A stretch of DNA of 29,853 nucleotides from Cytophagales bacterium (GTDB lineage Bacteria > Bacteroidota > Bacteroidia > Cytophagales > Cyclobacteriaceae): NCBI GenBank assembly GCA_003454975.1, contig DMST01000189.1, forward strand, positions 49,979 through 79,831, in the 5' to 3' direction. The position numbers and the translations under genes are program-made. The notes beneath the pieces were generated by a model that worked only from the letters and a program-made list of their open reading frames with translations, made no database searches and was not told the DNA's origin. Numbering within the stretch: the first letter of the stretch is position 1; each line of letters begins with the position of its first letter. Below are positions 16,415 to 25,106 of this stretch, one piece after another.

Positions 16415-17977
16415 TCATCTTCCTACCAAATCTGATATCTTTTCTATCCCCAACTCCCGGGCGCGTTCTTCCTTCATTAAAAAGGTAGAAGTATTGTTAA
16501 ACCCTAAAGGAGCTAACCATTCCAGACCAAGAGGGAGCATCTTATCCTGTACATACCGGTATGTAGCCTCTTGGCCGGTGCCCAAACTGTCCCGCACGGT
16601 GCCATCAGCCTTAAGCAATACCAGCAAACCGGTACCTGTGTACTCAGGGTACAGATCAATTTCCCCCTGCAAGAGGGCATCGTACAGTAATTGAGTTCCA
16701 CCGAACCCCAACTTAAGGTCTACATCAAGTGAGGTCTCATTTTCAATCATGATGCCAAATAAAGTACCTAGTAGCAGACTCTCGGTGAAGTTTTTGGAGC
16801 CAATTCGTATCTGGGGATTGACAGTTTCCCGGTTGGTACCGGTAGCAAAACCTTGGTTGGCTAGCCAGTCAGAAGCCACCTGCTCCATGGGTATTTGTTC
16901 TTGATCTACCAGATAATTGAGCCGGGCCATGGCTGTGTCTGACAACCGGTTTTCCAGCATGTTCAACACCTCACGTATTTCAGAATACCGTTCCAGGGTA
17001 GCTTGCCGCACCAGAGGTGCACAATGGTACGGAGGAAAATACCCCCTGTCGTCTTCGAGCGCCCGAAGCTGATAAGCGATAATGGGTCCATCGGTACTAA
17101 AGCCACTAATCAAGTCCACATTATTCTCCGTGAGTGCCTGATACATCAGCCCAATCTCCATTTCCTTTACCTCCAGATCCAACCCTTGGTAATGCTCCTG
17201 TAGACCAATATATCCGTCTCCTCGATGGATAAACTCATAGGGGAAACCTCCTACCAGCCGATCCTTAACCCCGTTCTGGGGCCAAACCAGCCATATTAGT
17301 GGTAGTACTACCACCGCCAGTGTAACGGAAGCTCCCAACCGAAAGGATTTGGCGATCAGCCGCTGCAAACGGCCCAAAACGAAATCAAAAAGAATGGCTA
17401 GAATAGCTGCAGGCAAGGCACCGGCTAGCACCATTCGGCTATCGTTAAGGGCAATACCTCGAAAAATAAACTCACCCAACCCACCGGCAGCAATCAGAGC
17501 ACAGAGGGTAGCCACTCCCACGTTGATAACCGCTGAAGTACGGATGCCAGTGAAGATGACAGGTAGCGCCAGCGGTAATTCTACCTGCACGAGCCGCTGG
17601 TTCGAAGAAAGTCCCATCCCCTTGGCAGCATCGCGCACGGCAGGATCTACCTCTTGTATCCCAGTATAGGTATTCCGAACAATGGGCAGGAGAGCATACA
17701 GGAACAACGCGACAATAGCGGGTACTTCCCCTATACCAAGAAAAGGCAAAAGGAAACCGAGTAAAGCCAAACTTGGTATTGTTTGGATGATATTGACCGT
17801 TCCCAGAATTGGTGAAGCCAATCGATCATTTCGTGTAAGTAAGAGCCCTAGCCCCACTCCAATGAAGGTAGCCAAGGCCAAAGAGACCAACGTAAGGTAG
17901 AGATGCTCTCCTGCCTGGGAAAAAACTTCGTCCAGGTTACTAGCAAAGAAGGCCCAAAAGTCTTGTAGAAAGCTCAT
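16415..17977 (-). CDS. Fused ABC permease/substrate-binding protein, glycine betaine/choline type, permuted binding domain
   Basis: Membrane part of an osmoprotectant importer. Residues 1-235 are an ABC permease with hydrophobic segments from about residue 27 and an EAA-type loop (EVDPAVRDAAKGMGLS, 109-124). Residues 240-520 are an OpuBC/OsmF-like binding domain that would face the periplasm. Its order is unusual: the part normally C-terminal comes first (HRGDGYIGL about 251-259, GFSTDGPIIAYQL 292-304, FPPYHCAPLVR 314-324) and the part normally N-terminal comes last (IGSKNFTES 392-400, GEIDLYPEYTGTG 438-450, GFNNTSTF 492-499, ISDL 514-517). ATG at 17977 overlaps the ATPase stop as ATGA, supporting this start over a longer frame to 18097. 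Substrate choice among betaine, choline, carnitine or proline betaine is unknown. Confidence 0.9.
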   Translation of the reverse strand: MSFLQDFWAFFASNLDEVFSQAGEHLYLTLVSLALATFIGVGLGLLLTRNDRLASPILGTVNIIQTIPSLALLGFLLPFLGIGEVPAIVALFLYALLPIVRNTYTGIQEVDPAVRDAAKGMGLSSNQRLVQVELPLALPVIFTGIRTSAVINVGVATLCALIAAGGLGEFIFRGIALNDSRMVLAGALPAAILAILFDFVLGRLQRLIAKSFRLGASVTLAVVVLPLIWLVWPQNGVKDRLVGGFPYEFIHRGDGYIGLQEHYQGLDLEVKEMEIGLMYQALTENNVDLISGFSTDGPIIAYQLRALEDDRGYFPPYHCAPLVRQATLERYSEIREVLNMLENRLSDTAMARLNYLVDQEQIPMEQVASDWLANQGFATGTNRETVNPQIRIGSKNFTESLLLGTLFGIMIENETSLDVDLKLGFGGTQLLYDALLQGEIDLYPEYTGTGLLVLLKADGTVRDSLGTGQEATYRYVQDKMLPLGLEWLAPLGFNNTSTFLMKEERARELGIEKISDLVGR

Positions 17978-18942
17978 GCCAATTCCTCTACTTTGCGGTT
18001 GAAACCAATTAAAAAATTCTCCTTTTGATGGATGAAAAAGGTGTTCCCCTGAAAAGCAAAACGAATGCCCTTTGGGACATCCGATGTCTGAGACCATTTT
18101 TCCAGTACCTGTCCTACTGAATCATCCGAAGAGAAGGGCAAATATGTGATGCCCTCCTTTGGTTGTGTATCACAATCCTTTACGAGATCGCGCAAAGCGA
18201 GAATTTCCATTTGCAGTGGAACTCGCTGAAAATCAAAAAATTGATTAACAAACTGATTTCTACCCTGAAAGAGTAACTCCTTAGGAGTTCCCAATTGCTG
18301 AAGCTGACCTTGGTCCAAAAGCGCAATGGTATCCCCCATCCTAAAGGCCTCCTGTACATCGTGCGTAACCAGCACCTTGGTTTTGCTTCGCAAAGCCGGA
18401 AGCTGGATGAACTCCTGCTGGATATCTCGCCGGGTAATCGGATCTAGAGCCCCAAATGGCTCATCTAGCAAAACCAAACCCGGATCGGCCGCCAAGGCCC
18501 GCGCAATACCCACTCGCTGCTGCTGCCCACCACTCAATGCGGCCGGTTTACGATCCGACATTGAAGGCTCTAAACCAAGCATTTTTAGCAACTCCATGGT
18601 GCGGCTACGTCGCTTTTCGCGGCTCCAACCAAGTAACCTGGGCACCACCTCTATGTTCTCCGCCACTGTCACATGAGGAAACAAACCCACCTGCTGGATA
18701 ACGTATCCAATCCTTCGGCGCAAATCCACTGAATTCAACTGGGTAACGTCTTCATTCCCGATCCAGATTCGGCCGCCATCAGGTTCCACTAGCCGATTGA
18801 GCATCCGCAAACAAGTGGTTTTACCACTACCACTCGTCCCCAAAAGCACCAGTGTTTTTCCTTCAGGAACAGAAAAAGAAACCTGATCTACTACGCGATG
18901 CCCTTGGTACTCTTTTACCAAGCTTTCGGCTACTATTTCCAT
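17974..18942 (-). CDS. ABC transporter ATP-binding protein, OpuCA/ProV-like
   Basis: Energises uptake of a quaternary ammonium osmoprotectant with the fused permease encoded next. Residues 1-240 are a complete ABC ATPase: Walker A GTSGSGKTT, Q-loop VIQQVGLF, signature LSGGQQQRVGIARAL, Walker B LVLLDEPFGALDP and switch LVTHDVQEAF. The tail of about 80 residues is shorter than the two CBS domains of typical OpuA/OpuC ATPases and holds no clear CBS pair. Its stop overlaps the permease start by four bases, indicating translational coupling. It begins 37 bases after the SanA-like gene and may belong to one long transcript. Confidence 0.93.
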   Translation of the reverse strand: MEIVAESLVKEYQGHRVVDQVSFSVPEGKTLVLLGTSGSGKTTCLRMLNRLVEPDGGRIWIGNEDVTQLNSVDLRRRIGYVIQQVGLFPHVTVAENIEVVPRLLGWSREKRRSRTMELLKMLGLEPSMSDRKPAALSGGQQQRVGIARALAADPGLVLLDEPFGALDPITRRDIQQEFIQLPALRSKTKVLVTHDVQEAFRMGDTIALLDQGQLQQLGTPKELLFQGRNQFVNQFFDFQRVPLQMEILALRDLVKDCDTQPKEGITYLPFSSDDSVGQVLEKWSQTSDVPKGIRFAFQGNTFFIHQKENFLIGFNRKVEELA

Positions 18943-18979
18943 TGAGGTAAACTAAGGTAATTCCGCAGGGGAACCAACC

Positions 18980-19603
18980 CTATTGGGCAATTGCCACCGT
19001 CTCTGGTCCTAGGACCACTTCAGCCACGGCCTTTATGCGGGCAAAGTACTCCCTAACAAGTATATCAAAGGAGCGGGAGACTGTGGTATTGTTGGCAGCA
19101 TAGGCAACGGCTTCTACACCTAAATGGTCTGCCAGGAACAAGGCGCGGTATCCATGAAACTCCTGCGTGATGATAGTCACTGATTGGCCAGGATAGTTCT
19201 CACTAAGGTTCAACATACTCTCATAGGTGCGAGAACCAGATGTATCCTGAAAGATGGTTTCTTCTGGCACCCCAGCTTCTACCAATACCTCGCGCATATC
19301 TCGAGGCTCGTTGTAATACCGAGAGGGATTGTGTCCACTTACCACAAACCGATTCACTTTACCTTTCTCAAACAAAGTGATAGCCGCCGCCATCCTATTT
19401 TCAAAAAAAGGATTGGTATCTCCTTTCACGGTCCGTTTACTAGTTCCAAGCACCAGAACTACATCGGTCTTAGGCAGCTCTTCCACTGCGTGGTACACCT
19501 GTTCCCGGGTAGAGTTGATAACCCAGGCATTAGCCAAAATAGTGGAAACCAGTACTAGCGAGAATAAAGCATAGATGCCTCTAATCAGCCGCTTGAGTTT
19601 CAT
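18980..19603 (-). CDS. SanA/YdcF-like (DUF218) membrane-anchored protein
   Basis: A 207-aa protein with an N-terminal hydrophobic anchor (about residues 8-28, GIYALFSLVLVSTILANAW) and a DUF218-type domain: VVLVLGTSKRT (about 48-58), ENRMAAAITLFEKGKVNRFVVSG, EAGVPEETIFQDTSGSRTYESM and VTIITQEFHGYRALFLAD. E. coli SanA is linked to envelope barrier function and vancomycin exclusion; the molecular activity is not firmly known. The start overlaps the stop of the upstream methyltransferase gene by four bases (ATGA), so the two are co-translated. Confidence 0.9.
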   Translation of the reverse strand: MKLKRLIRGIYALFSLVLVSTILANAWVINSTREQVYHAVEELPKTDVVLVLGTSKRTVKGDTNPFFENRMAAAITLFEKGKVNRFVVSGHNPSRYYNEPRDMREVLVEAGVPEETIFQDTSGSRTYESMLNLSENYPGQSVTIITQEFHGYRALFLADHLGVEAVAYAANNTTVSRSFDILVREYFARIKAVAEVVLGPETVAIAQ

Positions 19604-20292
19604 ACCGTACCTCCCTGCTTTTCCAAAAATTCGCGTTCCATGATATCCGGATTACGCACCGAGTTTCGGTACCATTCCAAACGCAAAGCATTCCTTTCTT
19701 GTTCAGAAAGTTGCCAGGTTGCTTTAGAAGAACGAAGGCTATTCACTAAACCTTGCAATGTAAGAGCGGCCGCCACAGAAATATTGAAGCTTTCGGTAAA
19801 CCCGTACATGGGCAATTTTATCAACCCATCCGCCTGAGACATGGCATACTCAGAGGCACCAAACCATTCTGTACCAAATAGCACGGCTACTTTAGTAGAG
19901 AAGTCCACGTGTTGAAATCCTTCCGTCTCAGCGTTAGGACTGGTAACTAAAAACTGGTAACCCTTGGCCTTCAAGCTTTCAATACAACGCTGGGTATTGC
20001 CACCAGATTCCTGATCATATCGATGCAAGGTAAGCCACTTGCTAGCTCCTCGGGTAACCTTCTGACTGTGCTTATATTTAGTGGTTTCCTCTACCACGTG
20101 TACATCCTGTATACCAAAGCAGTCAGCAGTGCGCAAAACGGCACCTGCGTTGTGAGGTTTATCGATGTCCTCCATCACAAGAGTAAGGTGGCGAGTACGC
20201 TGCACCAGCACCTGCTCAATGAGTTCTTTCCTAGGGGAAGTAATGTATTCGGCTAAGTACTCAACTAGCCGCTGCTGTATTTGTGGATCCAA
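19600..20292 (-). CDS. TrmH/SpoU-family RNA 2'-O-methyltransferase
   Basis: Probably methylates a ribose 2'-OH in tRNA (TrmH-like, G18) or rRNA using S-adenosylmethionine. The SPOUT landmarks are VMEDIDKPHNAGAVLRTADC, VAVLFGTEWFGAS and LIKLPMYGFTESFNISVAAA. The open frame continues to an ATG at 20502, but that extension runs through the terminator hairpin of the neighbouring gene (20391-20422) and lacks homology-like features. The family normally begins a few residues before QQRLVEYL, where the only usable codon is TTG at 20292. I therefore choose TTG, giving 230 aa. It heads a series with the SanA-like and ABC transporter genes. Confidence 0.88.
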   Translation of the reverse strand: MDPQIQQRLVEYLAEYITSPRKELIEQVLVQRTRHLTLVMEDIDKPHNAGAVLRTADCFGIQDVHVVEETTKYKHSQKVTRGASKWLTLHRYDQESGGNTQRCIESLKAKGYQFLVTSPNAETEGFQHVDFSTKVAVLFGTEWFGASEYAMSQADGLIKLPMYGFTESFNISVAAALTLQGLVNSLRSSKATWQLSEQERNALRLEWYRNSVRNPDIMEREFLEKQGGTV

Positions 20293-20390
20293 ATTGCGGG
20301 GATTGTACCAAATAGACCACCCAACTTCGCAAAAGGACGCTAGCGATGAACTATTTTTTTGACCTAGCGCAAAAATTGTAACTGCAACGG

Positions 20391-20424
20391 AAATAAAAAA
20401 GCCTGCCACATAAGTAGCAGGCTT
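20391..20424 (-). terminator. Rho-independent terminator of the small membrane protein gene
   Basis: GCCTGC (20401-20406) pairs with GCAGGC (20417-20422), and the minus strand continues into a T-rich run (complement of AAATAAAAAA). It lies just after the stop of the 20444-20893 gene and inside the spurious upstream extension of the methyltransferase frame. Confidence 0.85.
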
Positions 20425-20443
20425 CATGAAAATTTTATTTCTA

Positions 20444-20893
20444 TTACATCCGGAGCAACGGTCGACCGATAATCTCACGCCAAGGCCAAGGCATTGCGGC
20501 AAAAATCACTAGTAACGCCAAACCAAAGAAGATGGTCAATAAGCGGTGCTTTTTGACAGAATCCGTAATCCGCTTGGTTTTGCTATGCCCTATGGTAATG
20601 AGTACTATAGCAATGATCATCATCGTGATGTGCTCAACCGCCCAGAATCGTAGCCCCTTATTGCTCATCGTCTGATCATTAAATTGTACTACAGAGCTAA
20701 TGAAATATAAAACGAGCCCCACCAAAAACTGTACGTGAGAGAAGATCAGGGTAAACAAACGCAAACGCTCCTCGCGTTTCCCAAAGGAGTGCTTGTTTAG
20801 CCAGCCCACTAGAAAGCGTACGATTGAAAATACTAGTAGTAGTAGGATAACCCAACGAAGCAACGAATGAAGATGCAATAGGCCAGTATGCAT
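20444..20893 (-). CDS. Small four-helix membrane protein (cytochrome b-like)
   Basis: A 149-aa inner-membrane protein with four predicted transmembrane helices (about residues 10-30, 45-68, 85-103 and 118-136). Conserved-looking His residues sit at the helix starts or inside them (LHLHSLLRW near the N-terminus, FSHVQFLVG, AVEHITMMI), as in small Bacteroidota proteins often labelled cytochrome B. Haem binding is not proven by the sequence. It is a single-gene unit with its own promoter and terminator. Confidence 0.85.
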   Translation of the reverse strand: MHTGLLHLHSLLRWVILLLLVFSIVRFLVGWLNKHSFGKREERLRLFTLIFSHVQFLVGLVLYFISSVVQFNDQTMSNKGLRFWAVEHITMMIIAIVLITIGHSKTKRITDSVKKHRLLTIFFGLALLVIFAAMPWPWREIIGRPLLRM

Positions 20894-20916
20894 AGTATGG
20901 TGATTTTTGAACGGGG

Positions 20917-20924
20917 CAAAACTA
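20917..20924 (-). promoter_or_regulatory. Candidate -7 element for the small membrane protein gene
   Basis: TAGTTTTG on the minus strand matches the Bacteroidota TAnnTTTG box exactly, 24 bases before the ATG. No TTG was seen at the expected -33 distance. Confidence 0.4.
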
Positions 20925-20970
20925 CAGATTATATCTACACTGCACTAGATACCCCTTCGGCATAGACCAT

Positions 20971-21007
20971 AAAAAAAGGCCAGAAATGGTCATCCCACGT
21001 CTGGCCC
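20971..21007 (-). terminator. Terminator of the Hsp20-like gene
   Basis: GGCCAGA (20978-20984) pairs with TCTGGCC (21000-21006), and seven T residues follow on the minus strand. A shorter T run on the other side makes it possibly bidirectional. Confidence 0.8.
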
Positions 21008-21027
21008 TTTTGTGCAAGAGGCAAGTG

Positions 21028-21444
21028 CTATTCAGTATCTCTTATTTGTACTGGCCGAACCTCACCAGACCACCCTTCTACAAACGGAAGGAAGATCCGC
21101 AACCCGTTATCGTCATGCACTGCATCAATCCGGGTTATATCTACTCCTGCCGGAATTTCAACTATTCGCTGATGCATCGGTATCCGAAAAAAGCCCTCCG
21201 GACCAGGCTCGTTAGACTCTAAGTGCACTTGGATGATCAATTTGGACCCTTGAATAGTTAACTGATAAGCATCTTGATGCGCTGTGGGTACATGGGCTCT
21301 TAAGGTGATTCCTTCCTTGTTTTCCTTCCGTGAAAACCGAAATTGTGCAACTCCTCCGTTTATCGTATGCCACTGATCTCCTTGAAATAAGAGTCCGTGT
21401 AACAATGGCTTATTCGCTAGAAAATTGTTCATGTAACTTTCCAT
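21028..21444 (-). CDS. Hsp20/alpha-crystallin-like protein
   Basis: A 138-aa cytoplasmic protein with an alpha-crystallin-like beta-sandwich: GITLRAHVPTAHQDAYQLTI (about 45-64), FRIPMHQRIVEIPAGVDI (about 86-103) and the C-terminal GLRIFLPF. Members hold unfolding proteins in soluble form. It lacks the usual IxI tail motif, so oligomerisation may differ. The ATG at 21444 is preceded by a good ribosome-binding site (AAGGAG, five bases before), which favours it over the ATG four codons later. It is a stand-alone gene divergent from the histidine kinase. Confidence 0.78.
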   Translation of the reverse strand: MESYMNNFLANKPLLHGLLFQGDQWHTINGGVAQFRFSRKENKEGITLRAHVPTAHQDAYQLTIQGSKLIIQVHLESNEPGPEGFFRIPMHQRIVEIPAGVDITRIDAVHDDNGLRIFLPFVEGWSGEVRPVQIRDTE

Positions 21445-21681
21445 ATCATCTCCTTGGCTTACTTGTTAACAAACGAGGTGCCAGACCGATTGAAGGGGCA
21501 TTATGTAAGATTCATCGAATGCAATCAGACGGAGTGGCAGAGATTAATTAATTTCAACGCCATGATGTCAGGCATTGTATTACTCACACCTGGGTTGACC
21601 TTCATCTACCCTACCAAAATCACTAAAAAGGCCTGAAGTTTCTATGAAATCTTCTAACTTGAAGTGATAGGCACCACGCAC

Positions 21682-24120
21682 ATGGTCAGGAATTTTCACG
21701 GTAATCACTCCTTCCTAATCCTTGTAGTTGTTTCAGGGATTTTGCTTCTCCTGAATACAGGAAAGTTAGCAGCCATGACCAGCGATCCTGAGATGGACAG
21801 CTTGCACCAACTGTTAAGCATCTTACCCGAGGACAGTTCTCGCGCTAACACCTTGAAAGAACTAGCTTGGGAACAAGTCTTTTCTAACCCAGATTCAGCA
21901 AGAACGTACGCTAGAGCCTCTTTGAAACTAGCCCAATCCCTTGACTATCAAAAAGGCATTGGGAATGGCTATAATATCCTTGCCATATCCTTCGACATAG
22001 AAGGAAGATACGACTCTGCTTTATACTATTTTCTCACCTTTTTGCACTTCAATCAGGATCTGGGTGACCGAAAAGGTATTGCCAGAGCCACCAATAACCT
22101 GTCCATCGTATATCAAAACCTGCAGGAGTACCAAACAGCACTCAACTACGCAAAAGAATCCTATGCCATAGAGCTGGAGTTTGAAGACACCTTGGGAGCT
22201 GCTCAATCCCTAACCAACATTGCAAACCAATTTGATGCGTTGGGTGAGCTGGATTCAGCCATCCTATATTTCAATACCTCCATTAAGCTGTATGAACAGC
22301 TAGGCATCCAGGTATATAATGCTTACAACTGGGAGGGCTTGGCGGAAGTATCTCTAAAGAAACACGAATACGGACGCACCATTGAGTTGTTAGAACAAGC
22401 CCTGGTAATTTGGGAAGCGGAAAATATTCAGACTCATGAAGCAGTCTGCCACTTATTATTAGGTAAGGCCTACATGCAATTAGAGCAGCTGGATAATTCT
22501 CTCTTCCACTTACACAAGGCAGAGTCTATTGCCGTGCCGTTGGGGATCGATGGCTTACTAATGAGATTGTTTGAGAGCCTATCTGACTGGCATGAGAAAC
22601 AAGAGGAGTATCCTGAAGCGCTACGATACTCGCAGCTACACTCAAAATACAAGAGCTTGGTATTTAGCGAGCAACGCGCCAAACAGTTGGCTGCCATCGA
22701 GGCTCAAGAGGATTTTGTAAGGCAAAGTGAAGAGATTGCCGGTTTGAACCGGGAGAATACTATTCAGCAGGAAGAGATAAGCGCTCAACGACAAGTCCGG
22801 AATATCCTGTTTATCAGCACGGTACTCCTACTCTGTTTCTTGATGATCATGATCCGGAATTACTGGCGTTCGGTAAGGACCAACAAAATGCTGGAAATCA
22901 AACGGGAAGAGATCAAGAAGAAGAACCTGGAAATTGTACATCAGAAATATAAGGCCTTGCGGGCCTCTAAGGCCAAATCGCGGTTTTTGGCTATGATGAG
23001 CCACGAGATTCGCACACCCATGAATGCGGTGATCGGTATTACCAATCTTCTTTTGCAAGAGAATCCTCGTACTGACCAGGAAGAAAGCTTACGAACCATG
23101 AAGTTTTCAGCTGAAAACCTTTTGGTACTCATCAACGATATTCTTGATTACAATAAGATAGAGGCAGGCAAAATAGAGTTTGAGAACATCCCCTTCGACC
23201 TACGCAATCTGCTCCATAGCCTACACAACTCAATGAAGGGCAAAGCCCGCGAAAAGCGGCTAGAGCTACTCATTGAGCTAGACGAACAACTTCCCAACTA
23301 TATTAAGGGAGATCCTACGCGTTTGGCACAGATTCTCACTAATCTGTTGAGCAATGCCATCAAATTCACCGATAATGGCTCTGTCTCTCTTCAGGTAGAA
23401 GTAGTGGGAGAAACCGAAGACGTTAATCACCTGGCCTTTACGGTAGCCGATACCGGCATTGGGATTAGCAAAGAGAAGTTGGGCTCAATATTCGATAGTT
23501 TCACCCAGGCCAGCAGCGACATTACTCGTAGATACGGTGGCACCGGCTTGGGGCTTTCTATCACCCGCAAGTTGATAGAACTGCAAGGCTCTCGTATACG
23601 CGTGGAAAGTGAACCTGGTGAGGGCACCCGATTCTATTTCACGCTCGGTTTTGGTAAAACTAGCCTACGACCCGATCCCCTGCAACCCACTTTGCCTATA
23701 CCCACGCGTGATCTCACGGGTGTGCAAGTTTTGATTGCTGAAGACAACCAGGTAAACGAGCTGGTTGCACGCAGATTCTTAACTAAATGGGGAGTAGAAG
23801 TGGATGCGGTGCCTGACGGACTACAGGCAGTATCGCAAGTACAAGTAAAAGACTACGATCTAGTCCTGATGGACTTACAAATGCCTGTCATGGACGGATT
23901 TAAAGCTACCAGACGTATTCGTAGCTTGGCGGACTCTTCTTTTCGGGCCCTACCCATCATCGCCCTTACTGCCTCTGCCATGAACGAAATCCGACAGAAG
24001 GCCTTTGAAGCTGGGGTCACGGATTTTGTCACCAAACCTTTCAATCCGGAAGAACTTCGTGCCGTGTTAGAAAAGTATGTATTGCGTGACGATGCTGAAC
24101 TTATTGGAGAGGAGTTCTAA
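21682..24120 (+). CDS. TPR-containing hybrid sensor histidine kinase/response regulator
   Basis: A membrane signal-transduction protein of 812 aa. An N-terminal signal/anchor (about residues 10-27) leads to a periplasmic region with about six TPR repeats (70-330), then a transmembrane helix (about 374-392) and a coiled coil. HisKA has phospho-acceptor His441 (MMSHEIRTPMNAVIG). The HATPase domain (about 540-655) has TNLLSNAIKFTDNG, DTGIGI and GGTGLGLSI. The C-terminal receiver domain has acidic pair ED in IAEDNQVN and phospho-acceptor Asp731 (LVLMDLQMPVMDG). There is no output DNA-binding domain, so a separate partner is expected. The frame also offers GTG at 21664; ATG at 21682 is preferred. 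It is convergent with the repressor gene, with a single base between the two stops. Confidence 0.94.
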   Translation: MVRNFHGNHSFLILVVVSGILLLLNTGKLAAMTSDPEMDSLHQLLSILPEDSSRANTLKELAWEQVFSNPDSARTYARASLKLAQSLDYQKGIGNGYNILAISFDIEGRYDSALYYFLTFLHFNQDLGDRKGIARATNNLSIVYQNLQEYQTALNYAKESYAIELEFEDTLGAAQSLTNIANQFDALGELDSAILYFNTSIKLYEQLGIQVYNAYNWEGLAEVSLKKHEYGRTIELLEQALVIWEAENIQTHEAVCHLLLGKAYMQLEQLDNSLFHLHKAESIAVPLGIDGLLMRLFESLSDWHEKQEEYPEALRYSQLHSKYKSLVFSEQRAKQLAAIEAQEDFVRQSEEIAGLNRENTIQQEEISAQRQVRNILFISTVLLLCFLMIMIRNYWRSVRTNKMLEIKREEIKKKNLEIVHQKYKALRASKAKSRFLAMMSHEIRTPMNAVIGITNLLLQENPRTDQEESLRTMKFSAENLLVLINDILDYNKIEAGKIEFENIPFDLRNLLHSLHNSMKGKAREKRLELLIELDEQLPNYIKGDPTRLAQILTNLLSNAIKFTDNGSVSLQVEVVGETEDVNHLAFTVADTGIGISKEKLGSIFDSFTQASSDITRRYGGTGLGLSITRKLIELQGSRIRVESEPGEGTRFYFTLGFGKTSLRPDPLQPTLPIPTRDLTGVQVLIAEDNQVNELVARRFLTKWGVEVDAVPDGLQAVSQVQVKDYDLVLMDLQMPVMDGFKATRRIRSLADSSFRALPIIALTASAMNEIRQKAFEAGVTDFVTKPFNPEELRAVLEKYVLRDDAELIGEEF

Positions 24121-24121
24121 A

Positions 24122-24964
24122 CTAGGCTATTGGGTCAACTGGCGGTAAACCATTCTGGTTACGTTCTTCTCGCAGGGCCTTCACTTCTTGCTGTAGCTCT
24201 ATCATCATTCGGGTAAGCCCTTCCATCGTAAGTTCCTTCTCCGTATTGGGTTCAGGGAAATGAGTGCTAATGTAAGCTTTGGCTTCCCACACTTCCAGGA
24301 TATCACTGACGGCAATATCATAAGGTGCGTAGCTCTTATTATCAGAAACCAGCAGCAAACGATCCATTCCCCCAGAATAATTAAACACACGCTTATATAC
24401 TATGCCTTCCTTTTGGGTAACCAAGACATAAGTCTCACCACTTTTTATTTGAGTCCAATCTTCTACATAGTGTCCTACTACTACAGCACCTGGAGTAATG
24501 GGCAGCATAGAATCCCCACTTATTTCAAAAGCTCTATAGGTACCCGGTGAGGGTAAGATGGGCAAATGAAATTTGGGCAGGTCTTCCAAATATTCAGGAT
24601 CGGAATACCCCACTGTATAACCTGCTGCCGCACGGTCGGGAACTAACTCTATATTCTCGTTGCCTTGCTTATCTATAGTAATGGATAAAATACGCAGGTT
24701 CTGCCCTGAAGTGTCAGCGGTTACTTGACTACGGGTGGCGACACTGTCCGTGGGCATTACAGATAGGTCTTCGCTGATCAAGGTATCCACCAGAACATCA
24801 AATTCTTTAGCAATATTAAGTAAATTAGTAAGCCTAGGGTCTGCACGCCCTTCCTCATACGCTCCTAGTAGAGAACGTTTAATCCCTATCTTCTCGGCGA
24901 GTTGTTCTTGAGTTAGCTTATGTTGCTTACGCAAATGTTTAATGTTTTTGCTGACTAAACTCAT
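24122..24964 (-). CDS. XRE-S24 (LexA/CI-like) self-cleaving repressor
   Basis: Residues 4-58 are a Cro/CI-type helix-turn-helix (IKHLRKQHKLTQEQLAEKIGI). Residues about 130-235 are an S24/LexA peptidase-like domain with nucleophile Ser152 (SGDSMLP) and catalytic Lys191 (GIVYKRV). Upstream, VPDRAAAGY (108-116) gives an Ala114-Gly115 bond in the position where LexA/CI-type repressors cut themselves. A C-terminal part (about 250-275) may form a coiled coil. It is divergent from dinB across a palindrome-rich region, so a role as damage-responsive repressor of dinB and of itself is a reasonable inference. Many Bacteroidota have such proteins. Activation by RecA is assumed from the family, not shown. 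Confidence 0.92.
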   Translation of the reverse strand: MSLVSKNIKHLRKQHKLTQEQLAEKIGIKRSLLGAYEEGRADPRLTNLLNIAKEFDVLVDTLISEDLSVMPTDSVATRSQVTADTSGQNLRILSITIDKQGNENIELVPDRAAAGYTVGYSDPEYLEDLPKFHLPILPSPGTYRAFEISGDSMLPITPGAVVVGHYVEDWTQIKSGETYVLVTQKEGIVYKRVFNYSGGMDRLLLVSDNKSYAPYDIAVSDILEVWEAKAYISTHFPEPNTEKELTMEGLTRMMIELQQEVKALREERNQNGLPPVDPIA

Positions 24965-25082
24965 AACCTAAGTAATTGTATTGCTTGTACCCGTACCACC
25001 CAAAATATTTATCTAGACTACATTTGACCATGACTCCTCTGGCTATTGCCATAAAACCATTGAACAAATAGCATTCTTATTT

Positions 25083-25106
25083 TGAATATTTACACAAATA
25101 TATTCA
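25083..25106. repeat. Palindrome over the repressor-side -7 box
   Basis: TGAATAT (25083-25089) and ATATTCA (25100-25106) are perfect arms. A TATATTTG box read on the minus strand (25102-25095) overlaps the right arm, 130 bases before the repressor start. No -33 TTG was found. This could be an autoregulatory operator, but in AT-rich sequence chance is a real alternative. Confidence 0.35.

Noticed and set aside
17978..18097. N-terminal extension of the fused permease
   Set aside because: It overlaps the ATPase coding end in another frame; the ATGA overlap at 17977 gives the natural start.
21454..21636. A 60-codon plus-strand frame starting with TTG between the Hsp20-like gene and the histidine kinase
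   Set aside because: It has a weak start, no ribosome-binding site and no recognisable features; it could be real, but there is not enough support.
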